Part shown: piece after piece, positions 26,655 through 36,048 of the stretch
Layout: each line of letters starts with the position of its first letter
How positions within the stretch are numbered: the stretch's first letter is position 1
Assembly (NCBI GenBank): GCA_937928045.1
Contig: CALFWO010000017.1
Coordinates: forward strand, 124,001 to 188,000
DNA: 64,000 nt
Source: an uncultured Saprospiraceae bacterium
Lineage (GTDB): Bacteria > Bacteroidota > Bacteroidia > Chitinophagales > Saprospiraceae
Direction of reading: 5' to 3'
Program-made: the position numbers and the translations under genes
The notes under the pieces: generated by a model
Database searches by the model: none
The model's input: the letters and a program-made list of their open reading frames with translations, nothing else
What the model was told of the DNA's origin: nothing

Positions 26655-27905
26655 TTACTTTAAACCAAATTCTTTTTTGATCTTCTTGGCGTAATCCAAT
26701 TTTTCCCAAGTGAAAGTCTCATAAGTTTTCTTCTTTCCTTTGGCATTTGTTACCACGATTTTTCCAGGTTTTCTACCCATATGGCCATAAGCCGCAGTAG
26801 GGGAGAAGATTGGATTGGTCAAACCAAATCTTTTAATAATCGCAGCTGGGCGCATATCAAAAATCTTATCCAATTTTTTGGCGATTGCGCCATCCGTCAT
26901 TCCTTCTACTTTGCAAGTTCCGTAAGTGTCAACATAAAGACCTACTGGCTTTGCTACACCAATCGCATAAGCAACTTGTACCAAGCACTGTTCTGCTAAT
27001 CCTGCAGCCACAACATTCTTCGCCATATGTCTGGTAGCATATGCTGCAGAACGATCTACTTTCGAAGAATCTTTTCCAGAGAAAGCACCACCTCCATGGG
27101 CTCCTTTTCCTCCGTAGGTATCGACAATAATTTTTCTTCCTGTTAATCCAGTATCACCATGTGGTCCTCCAATAACGAACTTTCCAGTAGGGTTAACGTG
27201 TAGGATGTATTTTTTATCAAACAATTTGCGAAGCTTGGCAGGCAACTTCTTGATTACTCTCGGAAGTAATATTTTTTGAACATCAGTTTTGATCTTTTTA
27301 AGCATCTTAGGCTCTTTGTCAAAATCATCATGCTGAGTAGAAACAACAATCGTATTTATTCCTAAAGGTCTGTGATCATCACTGTATTCTAGTGTGACTT
27401 GAGATTTAGAATCCGGACGCAAGTATTTCATTTGCTTACCACCTTTTCTCAAGGCAGCCAATTCTTCTAAAATCAAATGGGAGATTTCAAGTGCCAAAGG
27501 CATATAGTTGCTTGATTCGCTGGTGGCATATCCGAACATCATACCTTGATCACCAGCTCCCATATTTTCATCACTTTTCCCTACATCTACTCCTTGAGCA
27601 ATATCTGCTGATTGCTCGTGAATCGCAGAAAGTACGCCACAAGAATCTGCATCGAATTGATATTCTGATTTTGTATATCCAATTCGCTTGATAACTTTTC
27701 TCACGGTCGATTGCACATCCACATATGCTTTGGATCTAACTTCACCTGACACTACTGCAAGACCGGTTGTCACTAGTGTTTCACATGCTACTTTAGATTT
27801 AGGATCCTGTGCTAAAAATGCATCCAAGATTGCATCAGAAATTTGATCTGCTACTTTGTCAGGATGTCCTTCAGATACGGATTCGGAAGTAAATAAGTAT
27901 GCCAT
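26655..27905 (-). CDS. metK: S-adenosylmethionine synthase
   Basis: A 416-residue enzyme making S-adenosylmethionine from methionine and ATP. Motifs: [20 protein letters not shown] at the N-terminus, [12 protein letters not shown], the phosphate loop [13 protein letters not shown] and [18 protein letters not shown]. It is slightly longer than the E. coli enzyme (384) because of a basic insertion around residues 195-225, common in this phylum. TACATTTG at 27953-27960 (minus) is a consensus -7 box. The short leader shows no SAM-riboswitch layout. Confidence 0.96.
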   Translation of the reverse strand: MAYLFTSESVSEGHPDKVADQISDAILDAFLAQDPKSKVACETLVTTGLAVVSGEVRSKAYVDVQSTVRKVIKRIGYTKSEYQFDADSCGVLSAIHEQSADIAQGVDVGKSDENMGAGDQGMMFGYATSESSNYMPLALEISHLILEELAALRKGGKQMKYLRPDSKSQVTLEYSDDHRPLGINTIVVSTQHDDFDKEPKMLKKIKTDVQKILLPRVIKKLPAKLRKLFDKKYILHVNPTGKFVIGGPHGDTGLTGRKIIVDTYGGKGAHGGGAFSGKDSSKVDRSAAYATRHMAKNVVAAGLAEQCLVQVAYAIGVAKPVGLYVDTYGTCKVEGMTDGAIAKKLDKIFDMRPAAIIKRFGLTNPIFSPTAAYGHMGRKPGKIVVTNAKGKKKTYETFTWEKLDYAKKIKKEFGLK

Positions 27906-27952
27906 TGTATTTTTTGAGAATTATGGAAAAACAAGCTGTCACCTTTGCGTTG

Positions 27953-27960
27953 CAAATGTA
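27953..27960 (-). promoter_or_regulatory. -7 box of metK
   Basis: On the minus strand this reads TACATTTG, an exact TAnnTTTG match 48 bases ahead of the metK ATG. No clear TTTG sits 19-20 bases further upstream. Confidence 0.5.
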
Positions 27961-28005
27961 CTGATACTCTGAAATATGTGGACTATTTTTTAGGAATTAA
28001 ACCTA

Positions 28006-28626
28006 TTATTTTATCTCGCAATAGAGAAGTGGTGTTTGATCTGACATTTTTGAGAAATTTCCTTCTAATACATCTCCAATTTGTACTGGTCCAACACCAG
28101 CTGGGGTGCCAGTGTAGATGAGGTCACCCATTTGTAGTTTAAAGAACTTAGAAACATAAGTGATAAGATAGTTGAAGTCGAAAATGAGGTCCTGGGTATT
28201 TCCAATTTGCACGGTCTCTCCATTCTTTTTTAACTCAAATTGCAATCCATTATCCTCCACTAAATCTAGTGGTACAAATTCACTAAGCGAAGCAGAGCCA
28301 TCAAAGGCTTTGGCAATTTCCCATGGATGTCCTTTCTCCTTGCATTGCTTCTGAATATCTCTGGCAGTGAAATCAATACCAAGAGCGACTTCTTTGTAAT
28401 ATTCTTTTGCAAATTCTGGTTGCACATGACGTCCATTTTTACAAATCTTCAGGACTACCTCAATTTCGTGGTGAAGATCTTTAGTGAACTCAGGATAGTA
28501 TAAAGGCTTCTTATTAATTAATAGAGCCGAAGAAGGCTTCATGAAAATTAAAGGTTGCTTTGGCACCGGATTATTCAATTCTTTTGCGTGGTCTTTATAG
28601 TTGCGACCAATACAAATGATTTTCAT
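28006..28626 (-). CDS. Fumarylacetoacetate hydrolase family protein
   Basis: A 206-residue single-domain FAH-fold protein, the short YcgM-like form that hydrolyses or decarboxylates acylpyruvates or oxaloacetate with Mg2+. Motifs: IGRNYKDHAKELNNP at the start, metal-binding Glu residues in HHEIEVVLKI, GIDFTARDIQ, and the C-terminal GDLIYTGTPAGVGPV. It is cytoplasmic. It lies 3 bases downstream of trpS on the same strand, so the two are probably co-transcribed. The exact substrate cannot be read from sequence. Confidence 0.85.
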   Translation of the reverse strand: MKIICIGRNYKDHAKELNNPVPKQPLIFMKPSSALLINKKPLYYPEFTKDLHHEIEVVLKICKNGRHVQPEFAKEYYKEVALGIDFTARDIQKQCKEKGHPWEIAKAFDGSASLSEFVPLDLVEDNGLQFELKKNGETVQIGNTQDLIFDFNYLITYVSKFFKLQMGDLIYTGTPAGVGPVQIGDVLEGNFSKMSDQTPLLYCEIK

Positions 28627-28629
28627 GAT

Positions 28630-29640
28630 TTAAAATTTAACATTACTTAAGCCAGCGATATCCTTAACTTCTTTGAGTGTTTCCTGAGCTCTTTTTCTAA
28701 TGACCGAAGAGCTGTATTTTATTTGAGACTTTACTTCTTTTTTGTTGGTCAAAAGTTCTGCTCTTTTCGCTTGAATTGGTGCTAATAATTTTACAAGTGC
28801 ATCGCCAGTTTCTCCTTTTAGTTCAGCGTATTTTAAACTGCCTGCCTCAAACTGATCCATTAAGGTTTTATGTTGGTCCATTGCTCCACATGCAGCCAAA
28901 ATGCTAAACAAATTTTCAACACCAGCACTCATTGTTGATCCATCGCTATCTCCAGTATCAGTAACCGCGGATTTAATTTGCTTAAGAATTCTACTCGGGT
29001 CGGAGAACATTGAAATGTAATGTTTCTCACCAGCAGATTTACTCATTTTACGCGTTGGATCTGCAGTGGACATAACCTTTGCAGTCTTGGTGTGTAGGGT
29101 TTCCGGCATTACGAAGTATTCTTTCTTCATCTGAAGATTGAATCGCTGAGCAATGCTTCTAGACAATTCTAAATGTTGTTCTTGGTCTTTTCCTACCGGC
29201 ACAAAATCTGCCTTATAAATTAAAATATCTGCAGCTTGCAGAACAGGATAGTCAAATAGTCCAGCAGAAATAAAACCGTCGGCTTTTTCACTGGAGTCTT
29301 TTGACTTGTCTTTGAACTGGGTCATCTGACTTAATCGCCCGTAGCCACAAAAGCAATTAAAAATCCAGGAAAGTTCTGCATGCTCAGGTATCATAGACTG
29401 AATAAAAAGATTTTCAGTTTTAACACCCATTGCCATCAAGTTGATGATCAAATTCCAAGTATTCTCTTTGAGCTTTTTTGGATCGTATGGCATGGTCATC
29501 GCATGATAGTCTACTACGCCATAAAAGCATTTATATTTATCTTGTAGATCTACCCAATTTCTGATGGCTCCAAAGTAATTTCCAATATGGACATCCCCAG
29601 TAGGTTGGATGCATGAGAGTACGGTTTTTTGATCTTCCAT
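28630..29640 (-). CDS. trpS: Tryptophan-tRNA ligase
   Basis: A 336-residue class I aminoacyl-tRNA synthetase charging tRNA-Trp. The HIGH motif appears as PTGDVHIGNYFGAI near residue 13 and the KMSKS motif in DPTRKMSKSAGE near 200. DYHAMT and GKDQEQHLELSR are further TrpS hallmarks. The length is normal. It sits between the RidA gene (5-base gap upstream) and the FAH gene (3-base gap), forming a tight three-gene minus-strand operon. Confidence 0.95.
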   Translation of the reverse strand: MEDQKTVLSCIQPTGDVHIGNYFGAIRNWVDLQDKYKCFYGVVDYHAMTMPYDPKKLKENTWNLIINLMAMGVKTENLFIQSMIPEHAELSWIFNCFCGYGRLSQMTQFKDKSKDSSEKADGFISAGLFDYPVLQAADILIYKADFVPVGKDQEQHLELSRSIAQRFNLQMKKEYFVMPETLHTKTAKVMSTADPTRKMSKSAGEKHYISMFSDPSRILKQIKSAVTDTGDSDGSTMSAGVENLFSILAACGAMDQHKTLMDQFEAGSLKYAELKGETGDALVKLLAPIQAKRAELLTNKKEVKSQIKYSSSVIRKRAQETLKEVKDIAGLSNVKF

Positions 29641-29645
29641 TGAAC

Positions 29646-30035
29646 TTATCCTTTAGGTAATGCTGCAATAATAGAAATTTCTACGTTAGCATCTTTTGGT
29701 AATCGAGCTACTTCCACCAATTCTCTTGCTGGTGCTGTTTCATCGTCAAAGTATGTTGCATAAACGGTATTGATTCGGCTATAATTATTCATATCCGAGA
29801 CAAATACAGAGCACTTTATAATATCTTCGAATCCAATAGAAGCATTGTCAAGTAAGGCTTTTATGTTCTTCATCACTTGATGGGTCTCTTGCTCAATATC
29901 TTCTTGAATCATCTGACCGGTTGTCGGATCTAAAGCGATCTGACCGCTAGCATAAAGTACTCCATTGAAGGCAACGGAATGATTGTATGGTCCTACTGGA
30001 GCAGGAGCATTCGGGCTGTTCATTATCTTTTTCAT
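29646..30035 (-). CDS. RidA family reactive-imine deaminase
   Basis: A 129-residue YjgF/YER057c/UK114 protein that hydrolyses reactive 2-aminoacrylate-type imines. Visible: GPYNHSVAFNGVLYASGQIA near the start, the middle KCSVFVSDMNNYSRIN, and the conserved Arg in VEVARLPKDANVEI. It is the first gene of the RidA-trpS-FAH group. It would protect PLP enzymes, a loose but sensible fit with amino-acid genes such as gcvP nearby. Confidence 0.9.
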   Translation of the reverse strand: MKKIMNSPNAPAPVGPYNHSVAFNGVLYASGQIALDPTTGQMIQEDIEQETHQVMKNIKALLDNASIGFEDIIKCSVFVSDMNNYSRINTVYATYFDDETAPARELVEVARLPKDANVEISIIAALPKG

Positions 30036-30055
30036 AAGGAAAGGTTTAGTAACAC

Positions 30056-30088
30056 AAAAAGCCCCTCATATACATATGGGAGCCTTTT
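30056..30088 (-). terminator. Terminator after rpmF
   Basis: On the minus strand AAAAGGCTCCCATATG can pair imperfectly with ATATGAGGGGCTTTTT and is followed by Ts. It lies between the rpmF stop and the RidA start, separating the two transcription units. Confidence 0.5.
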
Positions 30089-30112
30089 GAAATGTCTTAA
30101 TGAAGCATAGAT

Positions 30113-30310
30113 CTACTCTTCGAGCTCTTCAGCTGATTTGATGATCATTTGACCTTTGTAATACATACTTCCGTCTACCATATACGCTCTGTGGTACTGG
30201 TGGATTTCTCCTGTATTCGGGCACGTAGCTAATTGAGGAGTTGTCGCCTTGTAATGAGTACGACGCTTTCTCTTACGCTGCTTCGAAATTTTACTTTTAG
30301 GATGTGCCAT
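30113..30310 (-). CDS. rpmF: 50S ribosomal protein L32
   Basis: A 65-residue basic protein. [20 protein letters not shown] is the L32 N-terminus, followed by [14 protein letters not shown]; only one Cys of the zinc motif found in some L32 forms remains. The start is fixed by the invariant MAHPK. It lies 13 bases downstream of the DUF177 gene, the classic DUF177-rpmF pair. The usual plsX and fabH do not follow. Confidence 0.95.
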   Translation of the reverse strand: MAHPKSKISKQRKRKRRTHYKATTPQLATCPNTGEIHQYHRAYMVDGSMYYKGQMIIKSAEELEE

Positions 30311-30323
30311 GACTATATTTTAT

Positions 30324-30851
30324 TTACTTCAAATCTTTTAATACGTCCCAAATGGGATTGTTTGGAGGTTCTTCATCGTTATCTTCTTCGAACTGTTGAT
30401 TCAGCCGATCAAGTATAGAAGTATTACAAGGCAATGCTTCTTCTTGATCACAATCATACACTTTAATCAATGGAATTGAAAGACAAATGTATTCGTAAGC
30501 AAATTTTGATACATCTAAGATTGTTTCCTCTCTGCTGATGTATACAAGATCAGATTCCGTGTCATCACTTTCATTCTCATATTTTATAATGAGTGTATAA
30601 TTACCTTCAAAAGGGAGATCGATATCGGCTGTACAGCGATCACAAGCCATTGGTGTTTTCCCTTTAAGGTCAAAACCAAGTATGATCATATCTGAGCGTT
30701 TGTCAAACTCCAAACTCAACTGGACTTTTCCAGTACGAATCGGACTATTTTCAAAATGTTGAAAAAAAGTCTCATCTATTTGATAATCAAACTGATGTAT
30801 TCCGACTTTCAATCCTGAAATTGGGATCAAAAATGGCTTCAACGATTCCAT
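30324..30851 (-). CDS. DUF177 (YceD) family protein
   Basis: A 175-residue protein of the YceD/DUF177 family, linked to large-subunit rRNA accumulation and normally encoded just before rpmF, as here. Hallmarks: the mid-protein PMACDRCTADIDLPFEG, the acidic stretch that follows, and the C-terminal half with CNTSILDRLNQQFEED. It is cytoplasmic. TATCTTTG at 30880-30887 (minus) is a consensus -7 box 29 bases ahead of the start and should drive both genes. Confidence 0.88.
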   Translation of the reverse strand: MESLKPFLIPISGLKVGIHQFDYQIDETFFQHFENSPIRTGKVQLSLEFDKRSDMIILGFDLKGKTPMACDRCTADIDLPFEGNYTLIIKYENESDDTESDLVYISREETILDVSKFAYEYICLSIPLIKVYDCDQEEALPCNTSILDRLNQQFEEDNDEEPPNNPIWDVLKDLK

Positions 30852-30879
30852 AACTAAAGAACTTCTTTTTTTAGCCGGG

Positions 30880-30887
30880 CAAAGATA
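30880..30887 (-). promoter_or_regulatory. -7 box of the DUF177-rpmF operon
   Basis: The minus strand reads TATCTTTG, an exact TAnnTTTG match, 29 bases before the ATG. The -33 element is not clear. Confidence 0.5.
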
Positions 30888-31071
30888 CAGTTATTTGCAT
30901 AAAAATGGTACCCTTGAGGTAAAATGATCCATTTTAATCAATTAACCACTTTTGGCCACTTAAAACGACTAGTAAATCAACAGATTTTACGATGCTTTTA
31001 TCAAGGTTAATAGATTAAAATTAGAATTTGATTCATACTAAAAGCTTCAAACAATTTCAGGCTGAGAGTAC

Positions 31072-32454
31072 CTAGATCATTTTTTCAGGTCTTACCCATT
31101 GGTCAAATTCCTTTTCAGTTAGAAAATCTAATTCAACCGCAACCTGTTTCAATGTTTTATTTTCTTTGTATGCTTTTTTGGCAATTGTTGCCGCATTGTC
31201 GTATCCGATCTTGGTGTTTAGTGCAGTAACCAGCATCAAAGAATTGTTCAAATTTTCTTTGATCACTTTATGATTTGCTTCTAATCCTCTTGCACAGTTT
31301 AAATCGAATGATCTGGATGCATCTCCAATAAGTTTGGCAGACATCAAAAAGTTGAAAATCATCATAGGTTTAAAAACATTCAATTCGAAATGTCCTGTTG
31401 CACCTCCGATGTTTATCGCGACATCATTTCCCATCACCTGGGCACAAGCCATCGTCAATGCCTCTGATTGTGTTGGGTTAACTTTTCCCGGCATGATAGA
31501 AGATCCAGGTTCGTTTGCAGGAATTATTAATTCACCAATTCCGCAACGTGGGCCTGAAGCTAACATTCGGATATCGTTACCAATTTTCATTAAAGATACT
31601 GCAACTGTTTTGAGCGCACCATGACTTTCAACTATTGCATCATGCGCCGCAAGTGCTTCAAATTTGTTTTTGGCAGTTACAAAGGGTAAACCTGTCAACT
31701 TAGCAATGTTTTTCGCAACCAATTTGTCGTATCCTTTAGGAGTATTCAAACCCGTTCCAACAGCAGTTCCACCTAATGCTAATTCTGACAAGTGCTTTAA
31801 GGTGTTTTTAATGGCTTTAATTCCATGATCAAGTTGAGAAACATATCCACTTAATTCTTGTCCAACTGTGATTGGAGTTGCATCCATAAAATGAGTTCGA
31901 CCAATTTTTACAACATTTTTAAAGGTCTTAGATTTTTGCTTTAAAGTGTCTCTTAATTGTGTCAATCCAGGAATGGTATTTTCGATTAAAATCTGATATG
32001 CAGCAATGTGCATCGCAGTTGGAAAAGTATCATTGGAAGATTGCGATTTATTGACATCGTCGTTTGGGTGTAGCACTTTTTTTTCATCTGTCAATTTTCC
32101 TCCTTTCAAGACATGACCACGGTTTGCAATTACCTCGTTTACATTCATGTTTGATTGCGTACCTGACCCAGTTTGCCAAACAACCAAAGGGAATTGATCG
32201 TCAAGTTTTCCTTGTAAAATTTCATCGCAAACTTTGCCAATTATCACCGCTTTTTTCTTGGGTAATGCGCCGAGCGCTGCATTCGTAGAAGCCGCCGCTT
32301 TTTTAAGCGTAGCAAAGGCTTTGATTACTTCTATTGGCATTTTTTGACCGCCAATTTTAAAGTTAGATTTTGATCTTTCTGTTTGCGCTGCCCAATACGC
32401 TTTCGCTGGTACCTTTACAAAACCGATACTGTCTTTTTCTTTTCTAAATTTCAT
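31072..32454 (-). CDS. fumC: Fumarate hydratase, class II
   Basis: A 460-residue TCA-cycle enzyme interconverting fumarate and malate. The superfamily signature [15 protein letters not shown] lies at about 314-328. Other class II marks: [14 protein letters not shown] near 93-106, [12 protein letters not shown] and [11 protein letters not shown]. The length is normal and no iron-sulfur cysteines are expected. The start is supported by the conserved [10 protein letters not shown]-terminus. A -7 box lies 30 bases upstream. It is divergent from the superoxide dismutase fusion. Confidence 0.95.
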   Translation of the reverse strand: MKFRKEKDSIGFVKVPAKAYWAAQTERSKSNFKIGGQKMPIEVIKAFATLKKAAASTNAALGALPKKKAVIIGKVCDEILQGKLDDQFPLVVWQTGSGTQSNMNVNEVIANRGHVLKGGKLTDEKKVLHPNDDVNKSQSSNDTFPTAMHIAAYQILIENTIPGLTQLRDTLKQKSKTFKNVVKIGRTHFMDATPITVGQELSGYVSQLDHGIKAIKNTLKHLSELALGGTAVGTGLNTPKGYDKLVAKNIAKLTGLPFVTAKNKFEALAAHDAIVESHGALKTVAVSLMKIGNDIRMLASGPRCGIGELIIPANEPGSSIMPGKVNPTQSEALTMACAQVMGNDVAINIGGATGHFELNVFKPMMIFNFLMSAKLIGDASRSFDLNCARGLEANHKVIKENLNNSLMLVTALNTKIGYDNAATIAKKAYKENKTLKQVAVELDFLTEKEFDQWVRPEKMI

Positions 32455-32483
32455 ATTTGTTGCTATGTGATAATTGTATTTGA

Positions 32484-32491
32484 CAAAGGTA
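32484..32491 (-). promoter_or_regulatory. -7 box of fumC
   Basis: The minus strand reads TACCTTTG, an exact TAnnTTTG match, 30 bases ahead of the fumC ATG. No clear -33 element. Confidence 0.5.
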
Positions 32492-32744
32492 AAAATATGC
32501 AGCCAATCCTTTCATTAATTTTTAAGCGAAGTAAGTGGAATTATTTTTTTTTGTTCAAAAACGAACCCTATTAAGAAGTTTTCGTATTAGCTGTAAATCA
32601 ATTGCTGTTTTTCACTTTTTAAAGATTGAAAATTAGGCTTGTTTTTTTGCAAAAATAGATCTTCAAAATCACTTCAATTGAGGTGGTGAATTGAACTCTT
32701 GAAACGACTAGTTTTAGCGATAAAACAAACTAAAAATAAAAGCG

Positions 32745-32776
32745 TTTGATTATACATTAGAACATTTTTATATTTG
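32745..32776 (+). promoter_or_regulatory. Promoter of the superoxide dismutase fusion
   Basis: TTTG at 32745-32748 and TATATTTG at 32769-32776 are separated by 20 bases, an excellent match to the Bacteroidota consensus. The ATG is 53 bases further on. Confidence 0.7.
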
Positions 32777-32828
32777 ATCTAAATTTGGCTCCAATTAATG
32801 GAGTTTCTAAAAACAAAAATTATAACTA

Positions 32829-34274
32829 ATGGCATTCAAACTTCCGGAATTACCTTATGCAGTAAATTCTTTGGAACCACATTTCGATGAAAAAACCATG
32901 TCTATACATCATGGAAAACATCACAACGGTTACACTAATAAATTAAACGCAGCTATCGCCGGAACTCGCTTAGAAAAATTATCTATTGAAGATATTTTGG
33001 CAAAGGCGGGTAAACATGGCGCAGGGGTAAGAAATAACGGCGGTGGTTTTTACAACCACTCTTTATTTTGGAAAATCCTTTCTCCTAAAGGAGGAGGAAA
33101 ACCTTCTTCACGATCAAAGTTAGGTAGAGCATTTAATCGTGCTTTCAAAACTTACGATGATTTTAAAACACAATTTGCTGCTGCCGCTGGAACTAGATTT
33201 GGTTCGGGGTGGGCTTGGTTGTGTGTTAATCGATCGGGCAGCTTATTTATTACGTCAACACCCAATCAAGATAATCCCTTGATGGATGTAGCTGAGAAAA
33301 AGGGAACTCCAATTTTAGGATTGGATGTTTGGGAACATGCCTATTACTTAAAGTATCAGAATAAGAGACCTGATTACGTACAGGCCTTTTTTAAACTCAT
33401 AAATTGGGAACAAGTAGCGGCGAATTATGATGCTGCTGTTGCTAAGAAATCTACATCAATCAGAACTACTTCTACTAAAAATTCTACTAGAATGAAATCT
33501 ACTGCAAAAAAGGCTACTGCGAAAAAGGCGACTGCCAAAAAAGCAACGGCCAAAAAGGCTAAAGCCAAAAAAGCTACTGCCAAAAAAACAACGGCTAAAA
33601 AAACTGTAGCTAAAAAGAAGACAACTGCAAAGAAGTCTACTGCTAAAAAAGCAACAACAAGAAAGCCAGCGGCGAAGAAGACAACTGCAAAGAAGTCTAC
33701 TGCCAAAAAAGCAACAACAAGGAAGCCAGCGGCGAAGAAGACAACTGCAAAGAAGTCTACTGCTAAAAAAACAACAACAAGGAAGCCAGCGGCGAAGAAG
33801 ACAACTGCAAAGAAGTCTACTGCTAAAAAAGCAACAACAAGAAAGGCAGCAGCGAAGAAGACAACAGCAAAGAAGTCTACTGCTAAAAAAGCAACAACGA
33901 GAAAGACAGCGGCGAAGAAGACAACTGCAAAGAAGTCTACTGCTAAAAAAGCAACAACAAGAAAGACAGCAGCAAAGAAGACAACTGCAAAGAAGTCTAC
34001 TGCAAAGAAGGCAACTGCAAAGAAGGTGACTAAAAGGAAGCCAGCAGCGAAGAAGACGACTGCAAAGAAGTCTACTGCAAAGAAAGCAACTGCAAAGAAG
34101 GTGACTAAAAGGAAGCCAGCAGCGAAGAAGACGACTGCAAAGAAGTCTACGGCAAAGAAAGCAACTGCAAAGAAGGTGACTAAAAAGAAGCCAGTAGCGA
34201 AGAAGAAGGCAACTACTAGAAAGCCAGCTCGTAAAAAAGTTAGCTTAAGAAAATCGGCAGCTAAGAAAAAGTAA
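32829..34274 (+). CDS. Fe/Mn superoxide dismutase fused to a histone H1-like Lys-rich tail
   Basis: A 481-residue protein. Residues 1-202 are a complete Fe/Mn SOD with metal ligands His27, His77, Asp166 and His170 ([25 protein letters not shown]) and a Gln in TPNQDNPL that favours the Mn type. From about 206 to the end runs a tail almost wholly of Lys, Ala, Thr, Ser, Arg and Pro in [13 protein letters not shown]-type repeats, like histone H1/Hc1 tails. No signal peptide is present, so it should be cytoplasmic and DNA-bound, scavenging superoxide at the nucleoid (inference). The frame is uninterrupted across the junction and the tail shares the SOD promoter. SOD alone is about 200 residues. 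Confidence 0.9.
   Translation: MAFKLPELPYAVNSLEPHFDEKTMSIHHGKHHNGYTNKLNAAIAGTRLEKLSIEDILAKAGKHGAGVRNNGGGFYNHSLFWKILSPKGGGKPSSRSKLGRAFNRAFKTYDDFKTQFAAAAGTRFGSGWAWLCVNRSGSLFITSTPNQDNPLMDVAEKKGTPILGLDVWEHAYYLKYQNKRPDYVQAFFKLINWEQVAANYDAAVAKKSTSIRTTSTKNSTRMKSTAKKATAKKATAKKATAKKAKAKKATAKKTTAKKTVAKKKTTAKKSTAKKATTRKPAAKKTTAKKSTAKKATTRKPAAKKTTAKKSTAKKTTTRKPAAKKTTAKKSTAKKATTRKAAAKKTTAKKSTAKKATTRKTAAKKTTAKKSTAKKATTRKTAAKKTTAKKSTAKKATAKKVTKRKPAAKKTTAKKSTAKKATAKKVTKRKPAAKKTTAKKSTAKKATAKKVTKKKPVAKKKATTRKPARKKVSLRKSAAKKK
33616..34200 (+). repeat. In-frame tandem repeats coding for the Lys-rich tail
   Basis: About six units of 60 bases (20 codons, [20 protein letters not shown]-type) run from 33616 to about 33980. 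They are followed by 75-base units marked by GGTGAC at 34025, 34100 and 34175. All periods are multiples of three, so copy-number change would keep the frame and vary the tail length. Confidence 0.9.
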
Positions 34275-34292
34275 TTTTACTTACTATAAAAC

Positions 34293-34322
34293 AAAGGGTT
34301 TGGAACTAGTTTCAAACCCTTT
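34293..34322 (+). terminator. Terminator of the SOD fusion gene
   Basis: AAAGGGTTTG (34293-34302) pairs with CAAACCCTTT (34313-34322) and is followed by a run of T, 18 bases after the stop. Confidence 0.85.
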
Positions 34323-34559
34323 TTTTATTTCAATCAGAATGAATTGTAAAAGTTTGAAAAGCAAAATTTCTCCAAATTGTCACTTTCTCAATTTCATTTT
34401 ACGACGATTATGAGATTGGTTGAGTATCAAAGGGTTGAATATTATGTTATTTATGGCTATCTTGAACAAGTTATAATCCTAATGAAATAAGAAATTATGC
34501 GCCATAAATAGCATAGAATTTTCCTAAAAATTAGGTTTTTCTTATTAAAACCCTGTGAC

Positions 34560-34631
34560 ATGATCATTTTTGGAATTCTTATTCTAATTCTGGGTGTATT
34601 TAGTTACGAATTTGTAAATGAACCTGGATAA
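34560..34631 (+). CDS. Possible 23-residue membrane micropeptide
   Basis: ATG to TAA encodes a very hydrophobic peptide (IIFGILILILGVFSY, then EFVNEPG). It sits alone in the 385-base gap between two terminators. No promoter or ribosome-binding site stands out. The rest of the gap holds only a 9-base inverted repeat (34449-34457 with 34501-34509). It could be a genuine small membrane protein or chance. Confidence 0.25.
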   Translation: MIIFGILILILGVFSYEFVNEPG

Positions 34632-34648
34632 TGTACTAAACCAAATGG

Positions 34649-34682
34649 AAAGGGTCTTTCAACCGAAGTTGAAAGACCCTTT
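34649..34682. terminator. Bidirectional terminator before the 34.7-kb lipoprotein
   Basis: A perfect 15-base stem, 34649-34663 with 34668-34682, a CGAA loop, and A/T-rich shoulders on both sides. It ends the minus-strand lipoprotein gene. Confidence 0.9.
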
Positions 34683-34706
34683 TATTTTTAATCATTTACT
34701 GTCTTA

Positions 34707-35201
34707 CTATTCACCTTGAACAGCTTCAAACATCCGTTCAGCTTCTGATTTAGTAAAAGTTCCAATTAAACCTGCTTGGAATCGGTATTCCGTATCTCCC
34801 TTAACTTTTACAAACCTGAAATCATATGAGCTTTGAGTGGAGTCAATCTTGTTTTCAAAAATGAATCCATTGTCTTGTTCTGATACAATCTTTTCGAAGT
34901 ATGGCAAAGTTTTTACCTCTGTCATCATTGTGTTTTTTAATCGACTAATGTCTGTTGTTTGGGCATCAGAAGCGAAAATTTGGACATAATAGTTATCTGG
35001 ACCTTTTATGGATATATCCTTTTGAACGATTAAATCCATTGTTTGGATCTGGTTGCTGTCAGGTGCGAGAATAGTTATAGGTATTCCTCCCTTCTTTAAT
35101 AAATTCAACGGCTGCAAGCCAGATGTCGAACTTCCGGTCGAACAAGAAGTAAATAAGATGGCAGATATGGTGGTCAAAAGTAATAGTCTCATAAGTTTCA
35201 T
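34707..35201 (-). CDS. Hypothetical lipoprotein
   Basis: A 164-residue protein with a lipoprotein signal (LLLLTTISAILFTSC) and a Ser/Gly/Thr-rich start to the mature chain, then one compact domain: GIPITILAPDSNQIQTMDLIVQKDISI, GPDNYYVQIFASDAQ, LPYFEKIVSEQDNGFIFENKID, FRFVKVKGDTEYRFQAGL. No named family is recognised; the layout suggests a small periplasmic or outer-membrane-attached domain. It is monocistronic, with its own terminator. Confidence 0.7.
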   Translation of the reverse strand: MKLMRLLLLTTISAILFTSCSTGSSTSGLQPLNLLKKGGIPITILAPDSNQIQTMDLIVQKDISIKGPDNYYVQIFASDAQTTDISRLKNTMMTEVKTLPYFEKIVSEQDNGFIFENKIDSTQSSYDFRFVKVKGDTEYRFQAGLIGTFTKSEAERMFEAVQGE

Positions 35202-35282
35202 TTCGACGGAAAAGATATGTGTTTAATCCGGAACGGCAAAAGTAGAATGGATTTGAAAAGAATTTAATTTAGTGGATGCAAT

Positions 35283-35318
35283 AAAAAAGGTGCTAGAAAA
35301 TTTCTAGCACCTTTTTTT
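35283..35318 (-). terminator. Terminator of the thioredoxin-fold operon
   Basis: A near-perfect palindrome with an A-run on the left, GGTGCTAGAAA / TTTCTAGCACC, and a T-run on the right. It follows the minus-strand redoxin gene by 14 bases and is symmetric, so it could act both ways. Confidence 0.88.
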
Positions 35319-35331
35319 ACTTTCAGCAATT

Positions 35332-36030
35332 TTAGGATTTTACTGTTTTTATTGAGCATCCGATTGCCTTTGTAAAATTAGGATCTGGCTTTTCTCCTTT
35401 TTTTAATGCTTCAATGGCATTTTCAAGATACTTAATTTTTACGCCATCAGCATCCCTCGCATTGTCATCAATTGCACCAATGTATTGAACGGTAAGGTCC
35501 TTATCCAACAAGAATACATGTGGAGTCCTTGTGGCTCCGTATTGAGGATATATTTTTTGACCTTCATCGAAGAGGTAGTTAAAAGGAAACGCTTTTTCCA
35601 TTGCCCGCTTTTTCATTTCACCAAAGCCATCCTTAGGCTGTGCTTCAGGGTCATTGGGATTGATAGCAACAACAGGGTAACCCTGAGCTGCATATTTTTT
35701 ATGTAGCTCAATCAAGCGATCTTCATACATCACAGAATAAGGACAATGATTACAAGTGAATGTAATTACGTAACCTTTTGCGTCGTCCATTCCTGCCAGG
35801 CTATGCATTTTTTCATCAACACCTTTCAAGTTAAAATCAGTTGCTTTATCACCGACTGCATAGCCGGTAACTTTCATATCCATAGAAGCTTTTACCGCCT
35901 TGGGAGATTGATTAACAATCTTTGTATTGTCTTGGTTATTTTTTTGAGAGGTGTCACTCACACTATTTTCCGAACATGCTACAAGTAGGAGCATGCAGAA
36001 AACAAGCAGGAAATTTGGAACATTTTTCAT
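35332..36030 (-). CDS. Thioredoxin-family lipoprotein (redoxin)
   Basis: A 232-residue protein with a lipoprotein signal (FCMLLLVACS, Cys19), a Ser/Asn/Gln linker and an AhpC/TSA-Redoxin domain (about 58-215). The active site is TCNHCPY with Cys93 and Cys96; NHCP is a CxxC variant seen in Bacteroidota redoxins. VVAINPNDPEAQPKDGF and TRTPHVFLLD (cis-Pro loop) follow. It is periplasm-facing. It lies 18 bases downstream of the TlpA-like gene on the same strand, so the two form a redox pair. Confidence 0.85.
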   Translation of the reverse strand: MKNVPNFLLVFCMLLLVACSENSVSDTSQKNNQDNTKIVNQSPKAVKASMDMKVTGYAVGDKATDFNLKGVDEKMHSLAGMDDAKGYVITFTCNHCPYSVMYEDRLIELHKKYAAQGYPVVAINPNDPEAQPKDGFGEMKKRAMEKAFPFNYLFDEGQKIYPQYGATRTPHVFLLDKDLTVQYIGAIDDNARDADGVKIKYLENAIEALKKGEKPDPNFTKAIGCSIKTVKS

Positions 36031-36048
36031 TGTGTAATTTTTAATTAT

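Noticed and set aside
27906-28005. Possible SAM riboswitch before metK
   Set aside because: The leader is only about 50 bases from the likely start of transcription and shows no multi-helix layout.
30963-32712. 11-base match AAACGACTAGT at 30963 and 32702 as a shared operator
   Set aside because: Matches of this length are expected many times by chance in 64 kb.
33425-33706. 93-codon minus-strand frame rich in Ala/Val/Phe
   Set aside because: It is the antisense of the Lys-rich repeats of the SOD tail.
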